Below are positions 34,500-44,792 of a DNA stretch of 49,418 bases, one piece after another. The stretch covers positions 1 to 49,418 of the forward strand of contig DDVC01000115.1 of NCBI GenBank assembly GCA_002345145.1, written 5' to 3'. The translations under genes were made by a program, and so were the position numbers. Each line of letters opens with the position of its first letter. Within the stretch, counting starts at the first letter, position 1. This stretch comes from Bacteroidetes bacterium UBA2322 (lineage in GTDB: Bacteria > Bacteroidota > Bacteroidia > Chitinophagales > UBA2359). The notes beneath the pieces are model-generated. The model did no database searches. It was not told where the DNA came from and worked only from the letters and a program-made list of their open reading frames with translations.

Positions 34500-35837
34500 T
34501 TACTCTTGCCCGGGTTTTAAGCCGTATTTAGTCATAAACTTACGGTATAAGGCTTTTTGCTTGTTATCCAAGTTTATTTGTCTGCCTTGTATAAAGGCAT
34601 ATTCCACAACGCTGGTGCGCATATCTAACAGGTCGCCTTTGGTAACTAAGATGGTGGCGTCTTTACCACTTTCCAATGAGCCGCAGGATTGGTCTATGCC
34701 CAGTATTTTAGCAGCATTGAGGGTAATAGAGCTAAGGGCTTGTTCTTTGGTTAAGCCAAAAGCAGCGGCAGTACCTGCATGAAAAGGCAGGTTTCGTTGT
34801 TGCCAGTAGGCATCATAACCGGCGCCTACGGTTATGCAGTATAAAACGCCGGCATCTTGCAGCAGTTTGGGCAGTTTATAGGGCAGGTCGTAGTCTTCGT
34901 CATCGCGGTTGGGCAGGCTATGGGTTTGGTTAATGATAACCGATACGTTGTTGGCTTTGAGCAAATCGGTTACTTGCCAGGCATCGGCAGCGCCCGATAA
35001 AGCTAATTTGAGCCCGTATTTTTTGGCAAAGTTTACCACATCAACTATTTCTTTTACGTAATTTACGTTTACAAACAGTTTTTTAGTGCCGTTAAACAAG
35101 CCGCACATGGCTTCCATTTTGAGGTTTTTTTCGGGGTGTTTATCGGTTTGGCAGTAGGCGCGGGCTTCTTCAAAAAAAGACTTAATGGTTTCTACCTGTT
35201 CGCCGTATTTTTCGTTGAGTTTAATGCCGCCTTGCTCTGCCCACCAGCCTTCGTAGGTAAACATTTGCGACCAGTTGAGCCATACGCCTTCATCGGCTTT
35301 GTAGGCGGCATCTTCCCAGTTCCACGCATCAAGGTGCACTACGGTAGAGGCGCCGCTGATAACGCCGCCCTGCGGGGCTACCTGTGCCATCAGTATGCCA
35401 TTAGAGCGCAGGGTAGGCAGCACTTCGGAGTCGGTATTATAGGCAATAATAGAGCGGATATTGGGGTTAAGGTCGCCCACTTCGTTGCGGTCTTGGGTGG
35501 CTCTTACGGCAGCTATTTCCGATAATCCGAGTGCGGTGCCGGCGGCTATGATGCCCGGGTAAATATGCTTGCCGCTCACATCAATAATGGTAGCGTCTTT
35601 AAGGTCAAGTTTAATGGTGCGCCCGTCTCCAAAGGCGGTAATTTTACCATTGTCCATCACTAATACACTGTTTTCCACTATTTGCCCGTTGCCCACGTGG
35701 GCAGTAGCGCCCATAAGGGCTATTTTTTTAGTTTGCGGCGGTGCGGGCAGGGGCACGTTAGGGTCTTGGGTTTGGGCGGTGGCAAGTATAGCAATACCTG
35801 CAAGGAAAAGGAAAAATATAGATTTAAAGCAGTTCAT
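34500..35837 (-). CDS. Secreted amidohydrolase-like protein lacking the metal HxH
   Basis: A 445-residue protein with a signal peptide (about 1-21) and an amidohydrolase fold of the imidazolonepropionase-like group. The N-terminal beta part has VGNGQIVENSVLVMDNGKITAFG and then GKHIYPGIIAAGTALGLSEI, where active members read D-x-H-x-H. Later parts (LALSGAADAWQVTDLL, LTKEQALSSITLNAAKILGI, GSLESGKDATILVTKGD) match the fold. With the HxH gone, a normal binuclear metal site cannot form. It lies 43 bases downstream of the large amidohydrolase gene on the same strand, and the two probably work together; such pairs recur in Bacteroidota. Confidence 0.88.
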   Translation of the reverse strand: MNCFKSIFFLFLAGIAILATAQTQDPNVPLPAPPQTKKIALMGATAHVGNGQIVENSVLVMDNGKITAFGDGRTIKLDLKDATIIDVSGKHIYPGIIAAGTALGLSEIAAVRATQDRNEVGDLNPNIRSIIAYNTDSEVLPTLRSNGILMAQVAPQGGVISGASTVVHLDAWNWEDAAYKADEGVWLNWSQMFTYEGWWAEQGGIKLNEKYGEQVETIKSFFEEARAYCQTDKHPEKNLKMEAMCGLFNGTKKLFVNVNYVKEIVDVVNFAKKYGLKLALSGAADAWQVTDLLKANNVSVIINQTHSLPNRDDEDYDLPYKLPKLLQDAGVLYCITVGAGYDAYWQQRNLPFHAGTAAAFGLTKEQALSSITLNAAKILGIDQSCGSLESGKDATILVTKGDLLDMRTSVVEYAFIQGRQINLDNKQKALYRKFMTKYGLKPGQE

Positions 35838-35880
35838 TGCTTATGTATTTTGCGTATGAAAGAATGAGTGGAGAGTTGGG

Positions 35881-38800
35881 TTAGTGTTCGTTTTGGTCTT
35901 CGTGATAAAAATCCACGTATTCGTGGTCGCCGTGGTCGCCGCAGTGGTAGAGGCGTTTTTTGGTGGGCATTGGTTTTTGGGTATCGCCGCCTTTTGCTTT
36001 TTCGGCAAGCATTTTTTGGATAAGGCGGTTGCGTTCTTGGGCTACTTGGGCGCGCAGGGCTTGGTCTTGCCGGGCGTCAAAATAGCGCACACCGTCCACA
36101 TAAGTTTGTAGGGGTAGGGCGTAAATAGAAAGCGGGTTGTTGTTCCACAGCACCACATCGGCATCTTTACCCTTTTTAATGCTTCCCACGCGGTTATCAA
36201 TGCGCAGCATTTTAGCCGGATTAAGGGTAACCAATTTCCAGGCATCTTCCTCGCTAAGGCTGCCATATCTGATGGCTTTGGCGGCTTCTTGGTTCATGCG
36301 GCGCGCCATTTCGGCATCATCGGAGTTAAAGGCGGTGGTTACCCCCATTTGGGTAAGGATAGCGCCGTTGTGCGGTATGGCATCTTGCACTTCCATTTTA
36401 TAAGCCCACCAATCAGAAAAGCTGGAAGCATTAACGCCGTGCGCTTTCATTTTATCGGCTACTTTGTAGCCTTCTAAGATGTGGGTAAAGGTGTTTACTT
36501 TAAACCCAAACTGCTCCGCCACGCGCATAAGCATGGTAATTTCCGATTGCACATAAGAGTGGCAGGTAATAAAACGCTTGCTCTCTAATATTTCTAAGAG
36601 GGTTTCCAATTCAAGGTCTTTTCGCAGGGGTTTGAGGGCTGTTCCCTTAGCGGCGGGTGCATTTTTAAGGTTGCCATACTCGCGGGCGCGGGTAAAGGCA
36701 TTTACATAAAACTGCTCTACACCCATGCGGCTTTGCGGAAATCGGGTAGTATTGTCATCGCCCCAGTTGCTTTGTTTAACATTTTCGCCAAGGGCAAATT
36801 TAATAAAGCCGGGTGCGCCTTCCATTTTAAGCCCTTCGGGCGCAGCGCCCCAGCGGAGTTTAATGATAGACGATTGCCCGCCTATGGGGTTGGCAGAGCC
36901 ATGTAGTTGCTGAATAGTAGTAACGCCGCCGGCTAAGTGTCGGTAAATATTAATATCTTCGGAGTTTACCACCGTAGCTATGCTCACCTCAGCGCTACTG
37001 GCTTGGGTGCCTTCGTTTACACCTTTGCTAATGGCTATGTGCGAGTGTTCGTCAATGATGCCGCAGGTGAGGTGTTTACCGGTGGCATCTATGGTTTCGG
37101 CATCTGTGGGAGCGGTAAGATTTTTACCTATGGCGCTGATTTTGCCGTTTTGAATAAGTACATCGGTTTCTTTTAATATGCCGTCTGATTCGTTAGTCCA
37201 AACAGTGGCATTTTTAAAAAGAACGGTTTTGGCTTGTGGGCGCTCTGCAAAGCCATAGGCGGTAAAGGGGTAAATTACAGGTCCCGGTTCATCGGGTTTT
37301 TCTTCTTTTTTACCGTCTTTGGCATCGGGCTTATCCTTATCCTTGTCTTTGTTTTCATCTTTTTTAGACGCATCGGCGGTTCGGGTGGCAGTCCAAGAAA
37401 TAAGGTTGCCGTTGGCATCGTTGCCGCTGCCTTTCCATGAGCGGTCATCGGTATTAACCCAGCCACTCAGGCGTACCATGCCTTTACCCAATTTGGGTTG
37501 GTTAATGCTGTCGTTATCGGTGGCAAAACTGAGCGAAATGTTGAGGTCTTGCAGGCTGTGTTTTAACTCTATTTTTTTGGTGGTGTCGGGCAAATTGATA
37601 ATAGCTTTGGGTGCATCGGGTTTACCGGTTACTTCCATATTGTAGGCAATACCGGCAACGGTAAGAGTGTAAACGCCGGTAATATCGGTTATGCTCCAAG
37701 GTTTTACCACATAACGTTTGCCATTTACCCAGTTTTCGTTGAGTTCTGTTTTTTCGTCAAAAACGGGTTTCGAGGCAAGTATAAAATTGGCTATTTTACC
37801 GGTTTCGAGGCTGCCGGTTATGTTGTAAACACCCAGCATATTGGCGGGGTTATAGGTAAGGGCTTTAAGGGCATCTTCCTCGCTCAGTCCGGCTTTTATA
37901 GCTTTTCGGAGGTTTTTGGTAAACTGTGCCATATCTTTTGAGCCCGATGTAGTGAGGGCAAAGGTAATACCGGCTTTGGCAAGTAGGGCAGGGTTAGAGG
38001 GTGCAAGCTCCCAGTGTTTCATTTTAGCAAGGTCAATGTTTTGGGCATCAAAGGCATTTTCCACATCGTAGGCATCGGGAAAATTGATGGGCAAAATAAA
38101 GGCGGCTTTGGTAGCTTTTAGTTCGTTTAAACGGTGGTATTCGTTGCCGCTGCCTTTTATGATGTATTGAATGCCAAACTCATCGCCAATTTTATCGGCG
38201 CGGAGGGCTTCTAATTTGTCGCTCACCTCAAAAATTTGAGGCAGGTTTTGGCTTTTGTTCCATGCTTCTAAGGAAATGTTCAGTTCTTCTACTGTGGGGT
38301 TAACCTTGGCATACCACTGGGCATCGTAGTAGGTTTGGCGCAGCAGGGCAATAACACCCATTTGTGAGCTGGGGTAATCTTGCTTTGAGCTGCCCTTAGA
38401 AAAAGAGAAATGAGCTGAGGCGCGGTCTTTTACAAACAGCTCCTGCGGTTTACCGTCTGCCAGCGTCACCACCGCTCCGGTGCCGCGGGCTATGCCATCG
38501 GGCAGGTGGGTAAGCGCCGCTCCAAAACCGGCATCTCTAAACTCCTTGGCGCGCTTGGCATCGGGGGTAAACTCTTCGGCAGCATTTACTTCGGGCTTAA
38601 TGGCTTGGTTCCAGTTGTAAGCGCCTTTTTTATTGCTCTCGTATTGTTGCCCTCTGCCAAAGCCGCCTTCGCGTTTGGGCATTTCGGGCATACCGTAGCT
38701 GGTATAGGGGTCAATAAATGAGGGGTAAATGTACTTACCCTTGGCATCTATAACCACAGCGCCGGGCGGAATGGTAATGTTTGTTCCTACGGCTTCTACC

Positions 38801-39000
38801 ACGCCTTTGCGAACAAGGAGGGTGGCATTTTCTAATTTTTTGTTGTAGTGGGTATAAACCGTAGCGCCGGTAATAGCATACAACCCCTCGCGGTTATCGC
38901 GCACCCCGTTAAAGTTCTGTTCAAAGGTGGGTTGAGCATACAGCAGGCTGCAAGCGGTAAGCAGCAGCAGCCCGATGAGAATGGTACAGCGTTTTTTCAT
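35881..39000 (-). CDS. Secreted tandem amidohydrolase
   Basis: A 1039-residue protein: signal peptide (about 1-23), a first amidohydrolase domain (about 40-430), a beta linker with a Lys/Asp-rich loop (about 550-580), and a second amidohydrolase domain (about 600-985). The first lacks the metal motif (KYIYPSFIDPYTSYG), while the second keeps it: CGIIDEHSHIAIS (HxH), FITCHSYVQSE, NTFTHILEGYK and AFNSDDAEMARR (Asp). Only the C-terminal domain should be catalytic. The substrate may be a cyclic amide, dipeptide or heterocycle. The tail is His/Asp-rich (YHCGDHGDHEYVDFYHED), a possible extra metal site. It heads a two-gene operon with the 445-residue paralogue. Confidence 0.9.
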   Translation of the reverse strand: MKKRCTILIGLLLLTACSLLYAQPTFEQNFNGVRDNREGLYAITGATVYTHYNKKLENATLLVRKGVVEAVGTNITIPPGAVVIDAKGKYIYPSFIDPYTSYGMPEMPKREGGFGRGQQYESNKKGAYNWNQAIKPEVNAAEEFTPDAKRAKEFRDAGFGAALTHLPDGIARGTGAVVTLADGKPQELFVKDRASAHFSFSKGSSKQDYPSSQMGVIALLRQTYYDAQWYAKVNPTVEELNISLEAWNKSQNLPQIFEVSDKLEALRADKIGDEFGIQYIIKGSGNEYHRLNELKATKAAFILPINFPDAYDVENAFDAQNIDLAKMKHWELAPSNPALLAKAGITFALTTSGSKDMAQFTKNLRKAIKAGLSEEDALKALTYNPANMLGVYNITGSLETGKIANFILASKPVFDEKTELNENWVNGKRYVVKPWSITDITGVYTLTVAGIAYNMEVTGKPDAPKAIINLPDTTKKIELKHSLQDLNISLSFATDNDSINQPKLGKGMVRLSGWVNTDDRSWKGSGNDANGNLISWTATRTADASKKDENKDKDKDKPDAKDGKKEEKPDEPGPVIYPFTAYGFAERPQAKTVLFKNATVWTNESDGILKETDVLIQNGKISAIGKNLTAPTDAETIDATGKHLTCGIIDEHSHIAISKGVNEGTQASSAEVSIATVVNSEDINIYRHLAGGVTTIQQLHGSANPIGGQSSIIKLRWGAAPEGLKMEGAPGFIKFALGENVKQSNWGDDNTTRFPQSRMGVEQFYVNAFTRAREYGNLKNAPAAKGTALKPLRKDLELETLLEILESKRFITCHSYVQSEITMLMRVAEQFGFKVNTFTHILEGYKVADKMKAHGVNASSFSDWWAYKMEVQDAIPHNGAILTQMGVTTAFNSDDAEMARRMNQEAAKAIRYGSLSEEDAWKLVTLNPAKMLRIDNRVGSIKKGKDADVVLWNNNPLSIYALPLQTYVDGVRYFDARQDQALRAQVAQERNRLIQKMLAEKAKGGDTQKPMPTKKRLYHCGDHGDHEYVDFYHEDQNEH

Positions 39001-39227
39001 ATTGATTTACTCAGTTAATTATTTCGGTAAAAATTTGTCGGTTTTACAAAGATAAGGCAGCGCCGGTGGCAGGTATGAGCATTACCAATGCGGCGAGTTA
39101 AGGTAGTTTAACCTATGTGCCAAACCGCAAAAATAAGAACTTACCCGCACAAATAGCGGTAAAGCGGTACATGCAATGAACAATTAGGCTTATTTTGGGG
39201 CTTTTTAACACCATTTAACCGTTTTGC

Positions 39228-40022
39228 ATGGCTATTAACTTGCACATACCCTTGCCTATTCATCTAAAAACATCAGGTAAGGCAGTTATTTTACTGCATG
39301 GCTTTTGCGAAGACGGGCTCATGTGGCAGCATTTTGCCCAAGAATTAAGCAACCATTACACGGTTATAGCGCCCGATTTACCCGGTTTTGGCAGCGCCCC
39401 GCCCCTGCCCGGTATTACCCTGCCCAATATGGCGGCGGCAGTACGGGCTACACTGCAAAACTTGGATATTAACCAATATGTGGTGGTGGGGCACTCTATG
39501 GGCGGATATGTGGCGTTAGAAATGGCAAACCAACAACCCGATGCACTCTTAGGGATTATGCTGTTTCACTCTACCGCTTTTGCAGATGATGAAACCAAAC
39601 GCGCCGGACGCGAGGCTGCCATAAACTCCATACAGCAATACGGCGCCCGCCCCTTTTTGACCCATTTTTTTGAAGCGCTGTTTACCCCCCGTTTTGCCCT
39701 GCAACAGCCCGACATGGTGCAAGCCATGAAACAACGTGCTGCCCAACTGCTGCCTCAAACCCTTACCGATGTGCTGCAAGCCATGAAACAACGCCCCGAT
39801 TATACGCATCAATTAGCCGATTTTAACTTTCCGGTGGGCTTTATTGCCGGCGCTGCCGATACCTTTGTGCCATGGCAAAAAACACTTGCCGAGTGTCATC
39901 TGCCCAAGGTTAGCTCTTTACACATTTTGCCCGATGTAGGTCATGCCGGTATGCTGGAACAGCCCTTGCAAACACTTGGTATGGTAAAAGCGTTTACCGA
40001 TTTATGTTTTTTACTTGCCTAA
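39228..40022 (+). CDS. Alpha/beta hydrolase
   Basis: A 264-residue alpha/beta-hydrolase. The oxyanion region is VILLHGFCEDGLMWQH, the nucleophile elbow VVVGHSMGGYVALEMA (Ser), the acid AGAADTFVPW (Asp), and the base LPDVGHAGMLEQP (His), giving a complete Ser-Asp-His triad. There is no signal peptide. The family includes esterases, haloperoxidases and C-C hydrolases; the substrate cannot be told. It is followed by truA after 25 bases and is probably cotranscribed. The upstream gap of 227 bases separates it from the divergent amidohydrolase operon. Confidence 0.92.
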   Translation: MAINLHIPLPIHLKTSGKAVILLHGFCEDGLMWQHFAQELSNHYTVIAPDLPGFGSAPPLPGITLPNMAAAVRATLQNLDINQYVVVGHSMGGYVALEMANQQPDALLGIMLFHSTAFADDETKRAGREAAINSIQQYGARPFLTHFFEALFTPRFALQQPDMVQAMKQRAAQLLPQTLTDVLQAMKQRPDYTHQLADFNFPVGFIAGAADTFVPWQKTLAECHLPKVSSLHILPDVGHAGMLEQPLQTLGMVKAFTDLCFLLA

Positions 40023-40047
40023 AAATGGGTGTTTTGCCCTTTACCGT

Positions 40048-40809
40048 ATGCCTCAACGCTTTTTTTTAGAAATAGCTTACCATGGTAAAAATTACGTTGG
40101 CTGGCAAATACAGCCCAACGGCGTAAGCGTGCAACAACAGCTAAACCAAGCCCTTAGCCTGCTGCTGGGCGAAAACACAACAACCTTAGGCTGCGGACGT
40201 ACCGATACCGGCGTACATGCCAGCCGGTTTTACCTTCATTTTGATGCCGAAAAACCATTGCCCGATGATTTGGTTAATAGGCTGAACCGCTTTTTGCCGC
40301 CCGATATAGCGGTAAAACGCCTCATAACCCAAGTGCCGCCCAATGCCCACGCCCGATTTGACGCTACTTACAGAGCCTATAACTACCATATACACTTTAA
40401 CAAAGACCCTTTTTTAACCGATTTTAGTTTCTTTTTTCCGTGGAAACCCCTCAATATGGAAGTAATGCAGCAAGCCGTTGACCTGCTGCCGCAATATACC
40501 GATTTTAGAATGTTTTGTAAAACAGGCGCCGGCTCCAAAACCACCATTTGCCAACTTTACAAAGCCGCCATTTATACCGATGAAACCCGCCAAACCATGC
40601 GCTTTCATATAGCCGCCAACCGGTTTTTGCGCGGTATGGTGCGCCGCATAGTAGGTTGTTTGTTGTTTATGGGTAAAGAAAAAATTACCTTACAAGAATT
40701 TAAAGAGGTGATGGATAACAAAAAACCGCAGTTTCCCTCCATGAACATATCGGTGCCGCCGCAGGGCTTGTTTTTGGCAGAGGTGAAGTACCCATATATA
40801 CCTAATTAA
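40048..40809 (+). CDS. truA: tRNA pseudouridine synthase A
   Basis: A 253-residue enzyme making pseudouridine at positions 38-40 of the tRNA anticodon stem. It has the TruA signatures FFLEIAYHGKNYVGWQIQP, GCGRTDTGVHA with the catalytic Asp, HARFDATYRAYNYHI and FLRGMVRRIVGCLL. The start at MPQRFF (40048) is the first ATG giving the standard N-terminus; the frame extends 11 codons upstream only from a TTG inside the previous gene. It is ended by the hairpin at 40890-40914. Confidence 0.96.
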   Translation: MPQRFFLEIAYHGKNYVGWQIQPNGVSVQQQLNQALSLLLGENTTTLGCGRTDTGVHASRFYLHFDAEKPLPDDLVNRLNRFLPPDIAVKRLITQVPPNAHARFDATYRAYNYHIHFNKDPFLTDFSFFFPWKPLNMEVMQQAVDLLPQYTDFRMFCKTGAGSKTTICQLYKAAIYTDETRQTMRFHIAANRFLRGMVRRIVGCLLFMGKEKITLQEFKEVMDNKKPQFPSMNISVPPQGLFLAEVKYPYIPN

Positions 40810-40889
40810 AAGCATTTATTTGCTAATATAACTGCAAAACAAAGCATACAACCACGCACGGCAATTCACTTACAAAAATAAGTGTTCAA

Positions 40890-40914
40890 ACCTTGTTTTT
40901 AGTCAAAACAAGGT
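40890..40914 (+). terminator. Stem-loop downstream of truA
   Basis: ACCTTGTTTT (40890-40899) pairs perfectly with AAAACAAGGT (40905-40914) around TAGTC. It is 80 bases beyond the truA stop and 98 bases before the next start codon. The flanking T tract is weak, so the alternative is a leader hairpin of the protease gene. Confidence 0.6.
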
Positions 40915-41011
40915 CATTTAAGCGCAAAAAGGAGATGAGGGTTGGTAAAACTCCGTATCTTTAAGCCTCCAACCGATTTTTCTCATTCAATTGCCCAAAA
41001 TTTCTGAAACT

Positions 41012-44000
41012 ATGTACAGTAAACAGGCTAACAATTCTCTTTTTTTGTTTATTGCTCTATTAAGCACAAGCCTATTTTTTACCACCGCTAACGCACAGCC
41101 TACTCGTCTTGTGTGGCAAGATAAGGCAGAAAGCGCCATAACGGTTAAAGGCGAGCGCTTCATAGTGCCTACTCTATACCGCACCCTTTTATTAGACCTT
41201 GAGGCAATGCAAGAACAGCTCAGCCTTGCTCCTTTAGAGTTTACCCCGCTTGCCCAAACCAATCCTTTAACCCTAATCCTGCCCATGCCCGATGGGGGTT
41301 TTGAGCGGTTTGCCGTAGTACTGTCGCCCATTATGGAGGAAGGACTGGCAAAAAAATTTCCGCAAATAAAAACCTGGGCAGGGCAAGGTATAGACGACCC
41401 TACCGCCACCATTCGGTTTGATATTACCCAGTTTGGGTTTCATGCACAAATCCTTTCGGCAGTACACGGCAGAATTTTTATTGACCCTTACAGCCGCAAC
41501 GATACAGAACATTATATCTGCTATTATACCCGAAACTACCCTAAACCCGCAGGTAAAGAGTTTTCGTGCTTAGTGCCCGAAAATGCACATAAAGAGCGCA
41601 TCAATTTTACGCCCGAACAGTTAGACGAAGCCATGGCTAATTTCCGCTCTTCTGACGGACAACTGCGTACTTACCGAACAGCAGTGGCAGCCACAGGCGA
41701 ATATACCGCTTTTCATGGCGGTACGGTAGCGGCAGGCGTAGCAGCCATTACCACCTCTCTTAACCGCGTAACCGGCGTATATGAGCGCGATGTGGCTGTG
41801 CGTTTAACCTTAATTGCCAACAACAACCTTATTGTTTACACCAATTCATCAACAGACCCATACAGCAATAACGACCCCGGCGCATTGCTTGATGAAGTTC
41901 AAGGCAATATAGATGCCGTTATAGGCAGCGCTAACTATGATGTGGGACACGTGGTAAGTACCGGCGGCGGCGGTGTTGCCAGTTTAGGCGTACCTTGTGT
42001 AGGCGGCTCCAAAGCCCGAGGCGTAACGGGTACTTCCAGCCCTATAGGCGACCCGTTCGACATTGACTATCTTGCACATGAAATGGGGCACCAATTTGGC
42101 GCACAGCATACCTTTAACGGCAATGCCGGCTCATGCAGCGGCAACCGCTCTGCCAGCAGCGCTTATGAGCCGGGCAGCGGCACTACCATCATGGCATACG
42201 CAGGCATCTGTTCACCACAAGACCTGCAAAATAACAGCGACGACCATTTTCATGCCCAAAGTAATGCTCAAATTATTGCTTACGTAACTGCCGGCTCAGG
42301 TAATAACTGCCCCGTTAAAACTGCCACCGGCAATTTAGCTCCAACTGCCGATGCCGGACCCAGTTATACCATTCCTAAAAGTACCCCCTTTTCGCTCACC
42401 GGCGTAGGTACAGATGCCAACGGAGATGCCATTACCTACTGCTGGGAGCAGTGGAACCTTGGCGCGGCAGGAGCGCCCAACTCTCCATCGGGCGATGCTC
42501 CTATCTTTCGCTCGTTTAGCCCTACTACCAATCCCATCCGCGTTTTCCCTAAATGGTCGGATATTATCAACAATACCCAAACCATAGGTGAGTTGTTGCC
42601 CTCTTACGGCAGAACACTCAATTTTAGGCTCACCGTGCGCGATAACCGCTCCGGCGGCGGACGCATTGCCACCGCCAATACCAATGTGGTAGTTGCCGAT
42701 GGCGCCGGACCTTTTCAGGTTACAGCGCCCAATACCAGCGGTGTTACCTGGACAGCCGGCAGCACCGCTACCGTTACTTGGAGCGTAGCTAATACCACCG
42801 CCGCACCGGTAAGTTGCGCTAATGTAGATATTTTGCTTTCTGTAAATGGGGGCACTACTTACCCGCATACCTTAGCTACCGGCGTACCAAATAACGGCTC
42901 AGCCGTAGTAAACATACCCATTATACCGGCCACTACCCAAGCAAGGGTAATGGTGAGGGGGTCGGGCAATATCTTTTTTGATATTTCTAATGCCAACTTC
43001 AGCGTTTCGCAGCCCTCTACTCCCACGTTTGTAATGGCGGTTTCGCCTACTGTACAATCGGTTTGTGCGCCGGCAAATGCTACTTACAATATCAATATTA
43101 CCGGGTTTGCCGGGTTTAGCAGTGTGGTAAATTTTTCGGCAGCAGGAGTGCCACCGGGCGCTACTGCCGTTTTTTCGCCGCCTACTGTTATCCCTTCGGG
43201 CACTAATACCCTCACCATAACCAATACGGGCTCTGCCCAGCAAGGCACCTACAATATCACCATTACTGCCAATGGCGGCGCTATTACCCAAACCGCATCG
43301 GTGGTGTTTGCTGTATCGCAGGGAACACCCGCGCAGGCTATTCCTACCTCGCCTGTAACCGGCGCTATTAACGTATCTACCACACCTATTTTTGCATGGA
43401 TACCCATAGCCAATGCCGCTACTTATACCCTCGAAATTGCCAACAATATAGGGTTTAGTCCTGTTTTATCAACACAAAACAACCTTACTACCAATACCTA
43501 TACCCCGCCTGCCGGTTTGCTAACTGCCAATGCCACCTACTATTGGCGGGTGCGAGGCGAAAACGGCTGTGCCAATGGCGCTTTTTCACCCATTTACAGT
43601 TTCACCACTGTAACCTCCACTTGTACTACCTACAGTAGTACCGATGTGCCCAAAAACATATCCAGCTCAGGTACGCCCACCATTACCTCTAACCTAACTA
43701 TTTCGGGTTCGGGTGTCATTAGCGATTTGAATGTAAAACCCCTAACCGGCACACATACCTATATTAACGACCTTGTGTTTAACCTGCGCAGCCCGGCTAA
43801 TACCACTGTGCTGTTGTTTGGTAATATATGCGGCAGCCAAAACAATTTTAACGTCAACTTAGACGACGAAGCTGCCTCTGCCAATTATCCTTGCCCGCCT
43901 ACCGGTGGCGGCACATATAAACCGCAAGGATCACTTGCCGATTTTGATGGGCAAAATGCCAACGGTACTTGGGTGCTTACCGTAAATGATACCTACTCAG

Positions 44001-44749
44001 GCGATGGTGGGCAGTTGCAAAACTGGGGGTTAGAAGTATGTGTAGCCTCCACACCGCCTACCGCTTTCCAAGTAGTACAGTTGCGGGCATTTTTAGAAGG
44101 CGCTTACAATACCACTAATGGCAATATGAGTACTAACCTGCGCACCGGCACCAATATCATACCGCTTGCACAGCCCTATAATAAAGTGCCATGGCTTTAC
44201 ACCGGTACCGAGTCAGTAGGAACAGCTACCCTTATTCCAACCAATGCTACCGATTGGGTTATTGTTGAAGCCCGAAGCGCTACTGACCCCAACGTATTAA
44301 TTGCCCGCCGTGCCGGATTTTTGCTCAACAATGGTTATGTTATTGACATTGATGGCACGGTAAATGGGGTTAAATTTACCACCCTCACAAATGGCACTCC
44401 CTACTACTTTGTGCTGCGCCACCGCAATCATGTGGACGTAATGACACCACAGCCCATTACCCTATACAACCACCAGGCATCTTACGATTTTACCCTTAAA
44501 GTGGATAATGCCGCCGGCGCCAACCAGCAAAAACTGATGAGCAACGGCGTGGCTGCCCTTATTGCCGGTGATTATGACGGAAACGGTGTACTTACTTTTG
44601 GCGATTTTAACGTGTTTGTAAACCAAAATCCGGCTTCTAACCTTTACCGAGAAGCTGACGGCAACCTTGACCGAAATGTTAATACCGCCGATTTTAACCT
44701 GCACCAAATAAATGCCGGACATATAGGTATCAGCCCGATAAGGTACTGA
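41012..44749 (+). CDS. Large secreted reprolysin-type metalloprotease
   Basis: A 1245-residue protein: signal peptide (MYSKQANNSLFLFIALLSTS, cleavage near ANA), a propeptide-like region (to about 205) and a metzincin domain. The zinc site HEMGHQFGAQH has His356, His360 and His366 with Glu357 as base, and TTIMAYAGICS (Met-turn) follows. Then come Ig-like domains (about 440-780), a fibronectin III-like domain (about 785-870) and a proprotein-convertase P-domain-like unit (about 875-1010, with LTVNDTYSGDGGQLQNWGL). The C-terminal ~200 residues include FVLRHRNHVDVM and calcium-loop repeats (GDYDGNGVLTFGDFNVFVN, ADGNLDRNVNTADFNLHQ). It probably digests extracellular protein. No type IX sorting tail is obvious. 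Confidence 0.93.
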   Translation: MYSKQANNSLFLFIALLSTSLFFTTANAQPTRLVWQDKAESAITVKGERFIVPTLYRTLLLDLEAMQEQLSLAPLEFTPLAQTNPLTLILPMPDGGFERFAVVLSPIMEEGLAKKFPQIKTWAGQGIDDPTATIRFDITQFGFHAQILSAVHGRIFIDPYSRNDTEHYICYYTRNYPKPAGKEFSCLVPENAHKERINFTPEQLDEAMANFRSSDGQLRTYRTAVAATGEYTAFHGGTVAAGVAAITTSLNRVTGVYERDVAVRLTLIANNNLIVYTNSSTDPYSNNDPGALLDEVQGNIDAVIGSANYDVGHVVSTGGGGVASLGVPCVGGSKARGVTGTSSPIGDPFDIDYLAHEMGHQFGAQHTFNGNAGSCSGNRSASSAYEPGSGTTIMAYAGICSPQDLQNNSDDHFHAQSNAQIIAYVTAGSGNNCPVKTATGNLAPTADAGPSYTIPKSTPFSLTGVGTDANGDAITYCWEQWNLGAAGAPNSPSGDAPIFRSFSPTTNPIRVFPKWSDIINNTQTIGELLPSYGRTLNFRLTVRDNRSGGGRIATANTNVVVADGAGPFQVTAPNTSGVTWTAGSTATVTWSVANTTAAPVSCANVDILLSVNGGTTYPHTLATGVPNNGSAVVNIPIIPATTQARVMVRGSGNIFFDISNANFSVSQPSTPTFVMAVSPTVQSVCAPANATYNINITGFAGFSSVVNFSAAGVPPGATAVFSPPTVIPSGTNTLTITNTGSAQQGTYNITITANGGAITQTASVVFAVSQGTPAQAIPTSPVTGAINVSTTPIFAWIPIANAATYTLEIANNIGFSPVLSTQNNLTTNTYTPPAGLLTANATYYWRVRGENGCANGAFSPIYSFTTVTSTCTTYSSTDVPKNISSSGTPTITSNLTISGSGVISDLNVKPLTGTHTYINDLVFNLRSPANTTVLLFGNICGSQNNFNVNLDDEAASANYPCPPTGGGTYKPQGSLADFDGQNANGTWVLTVNDTYSGDGGQLQNWGLEVCVASTPPTAFQVVQLRAFLEGAYNTTNGNMSTNLRTGTNIIPLAQPYNKVPWLYTGTESVGTATLIPTNATDWVIVEARSATDPNVLIARRAGFLLNNGYVIDIDGTVNGVKFTTLTNGTPYYFVLRHRNHVDVMTPQPITLYNHQASYDFTLKVDNAAGANQQKLMSNGVAALIAGDYDGNGVLTFGDFNVFVNQNPASNLYREADGNLDRNVNTADFNLHQINAGHIGISPIRY

Positions 44750-44792
44750 TAACCCAATTGTAAACAGCTAAATGGGCTGTTTGCTTTTGATT

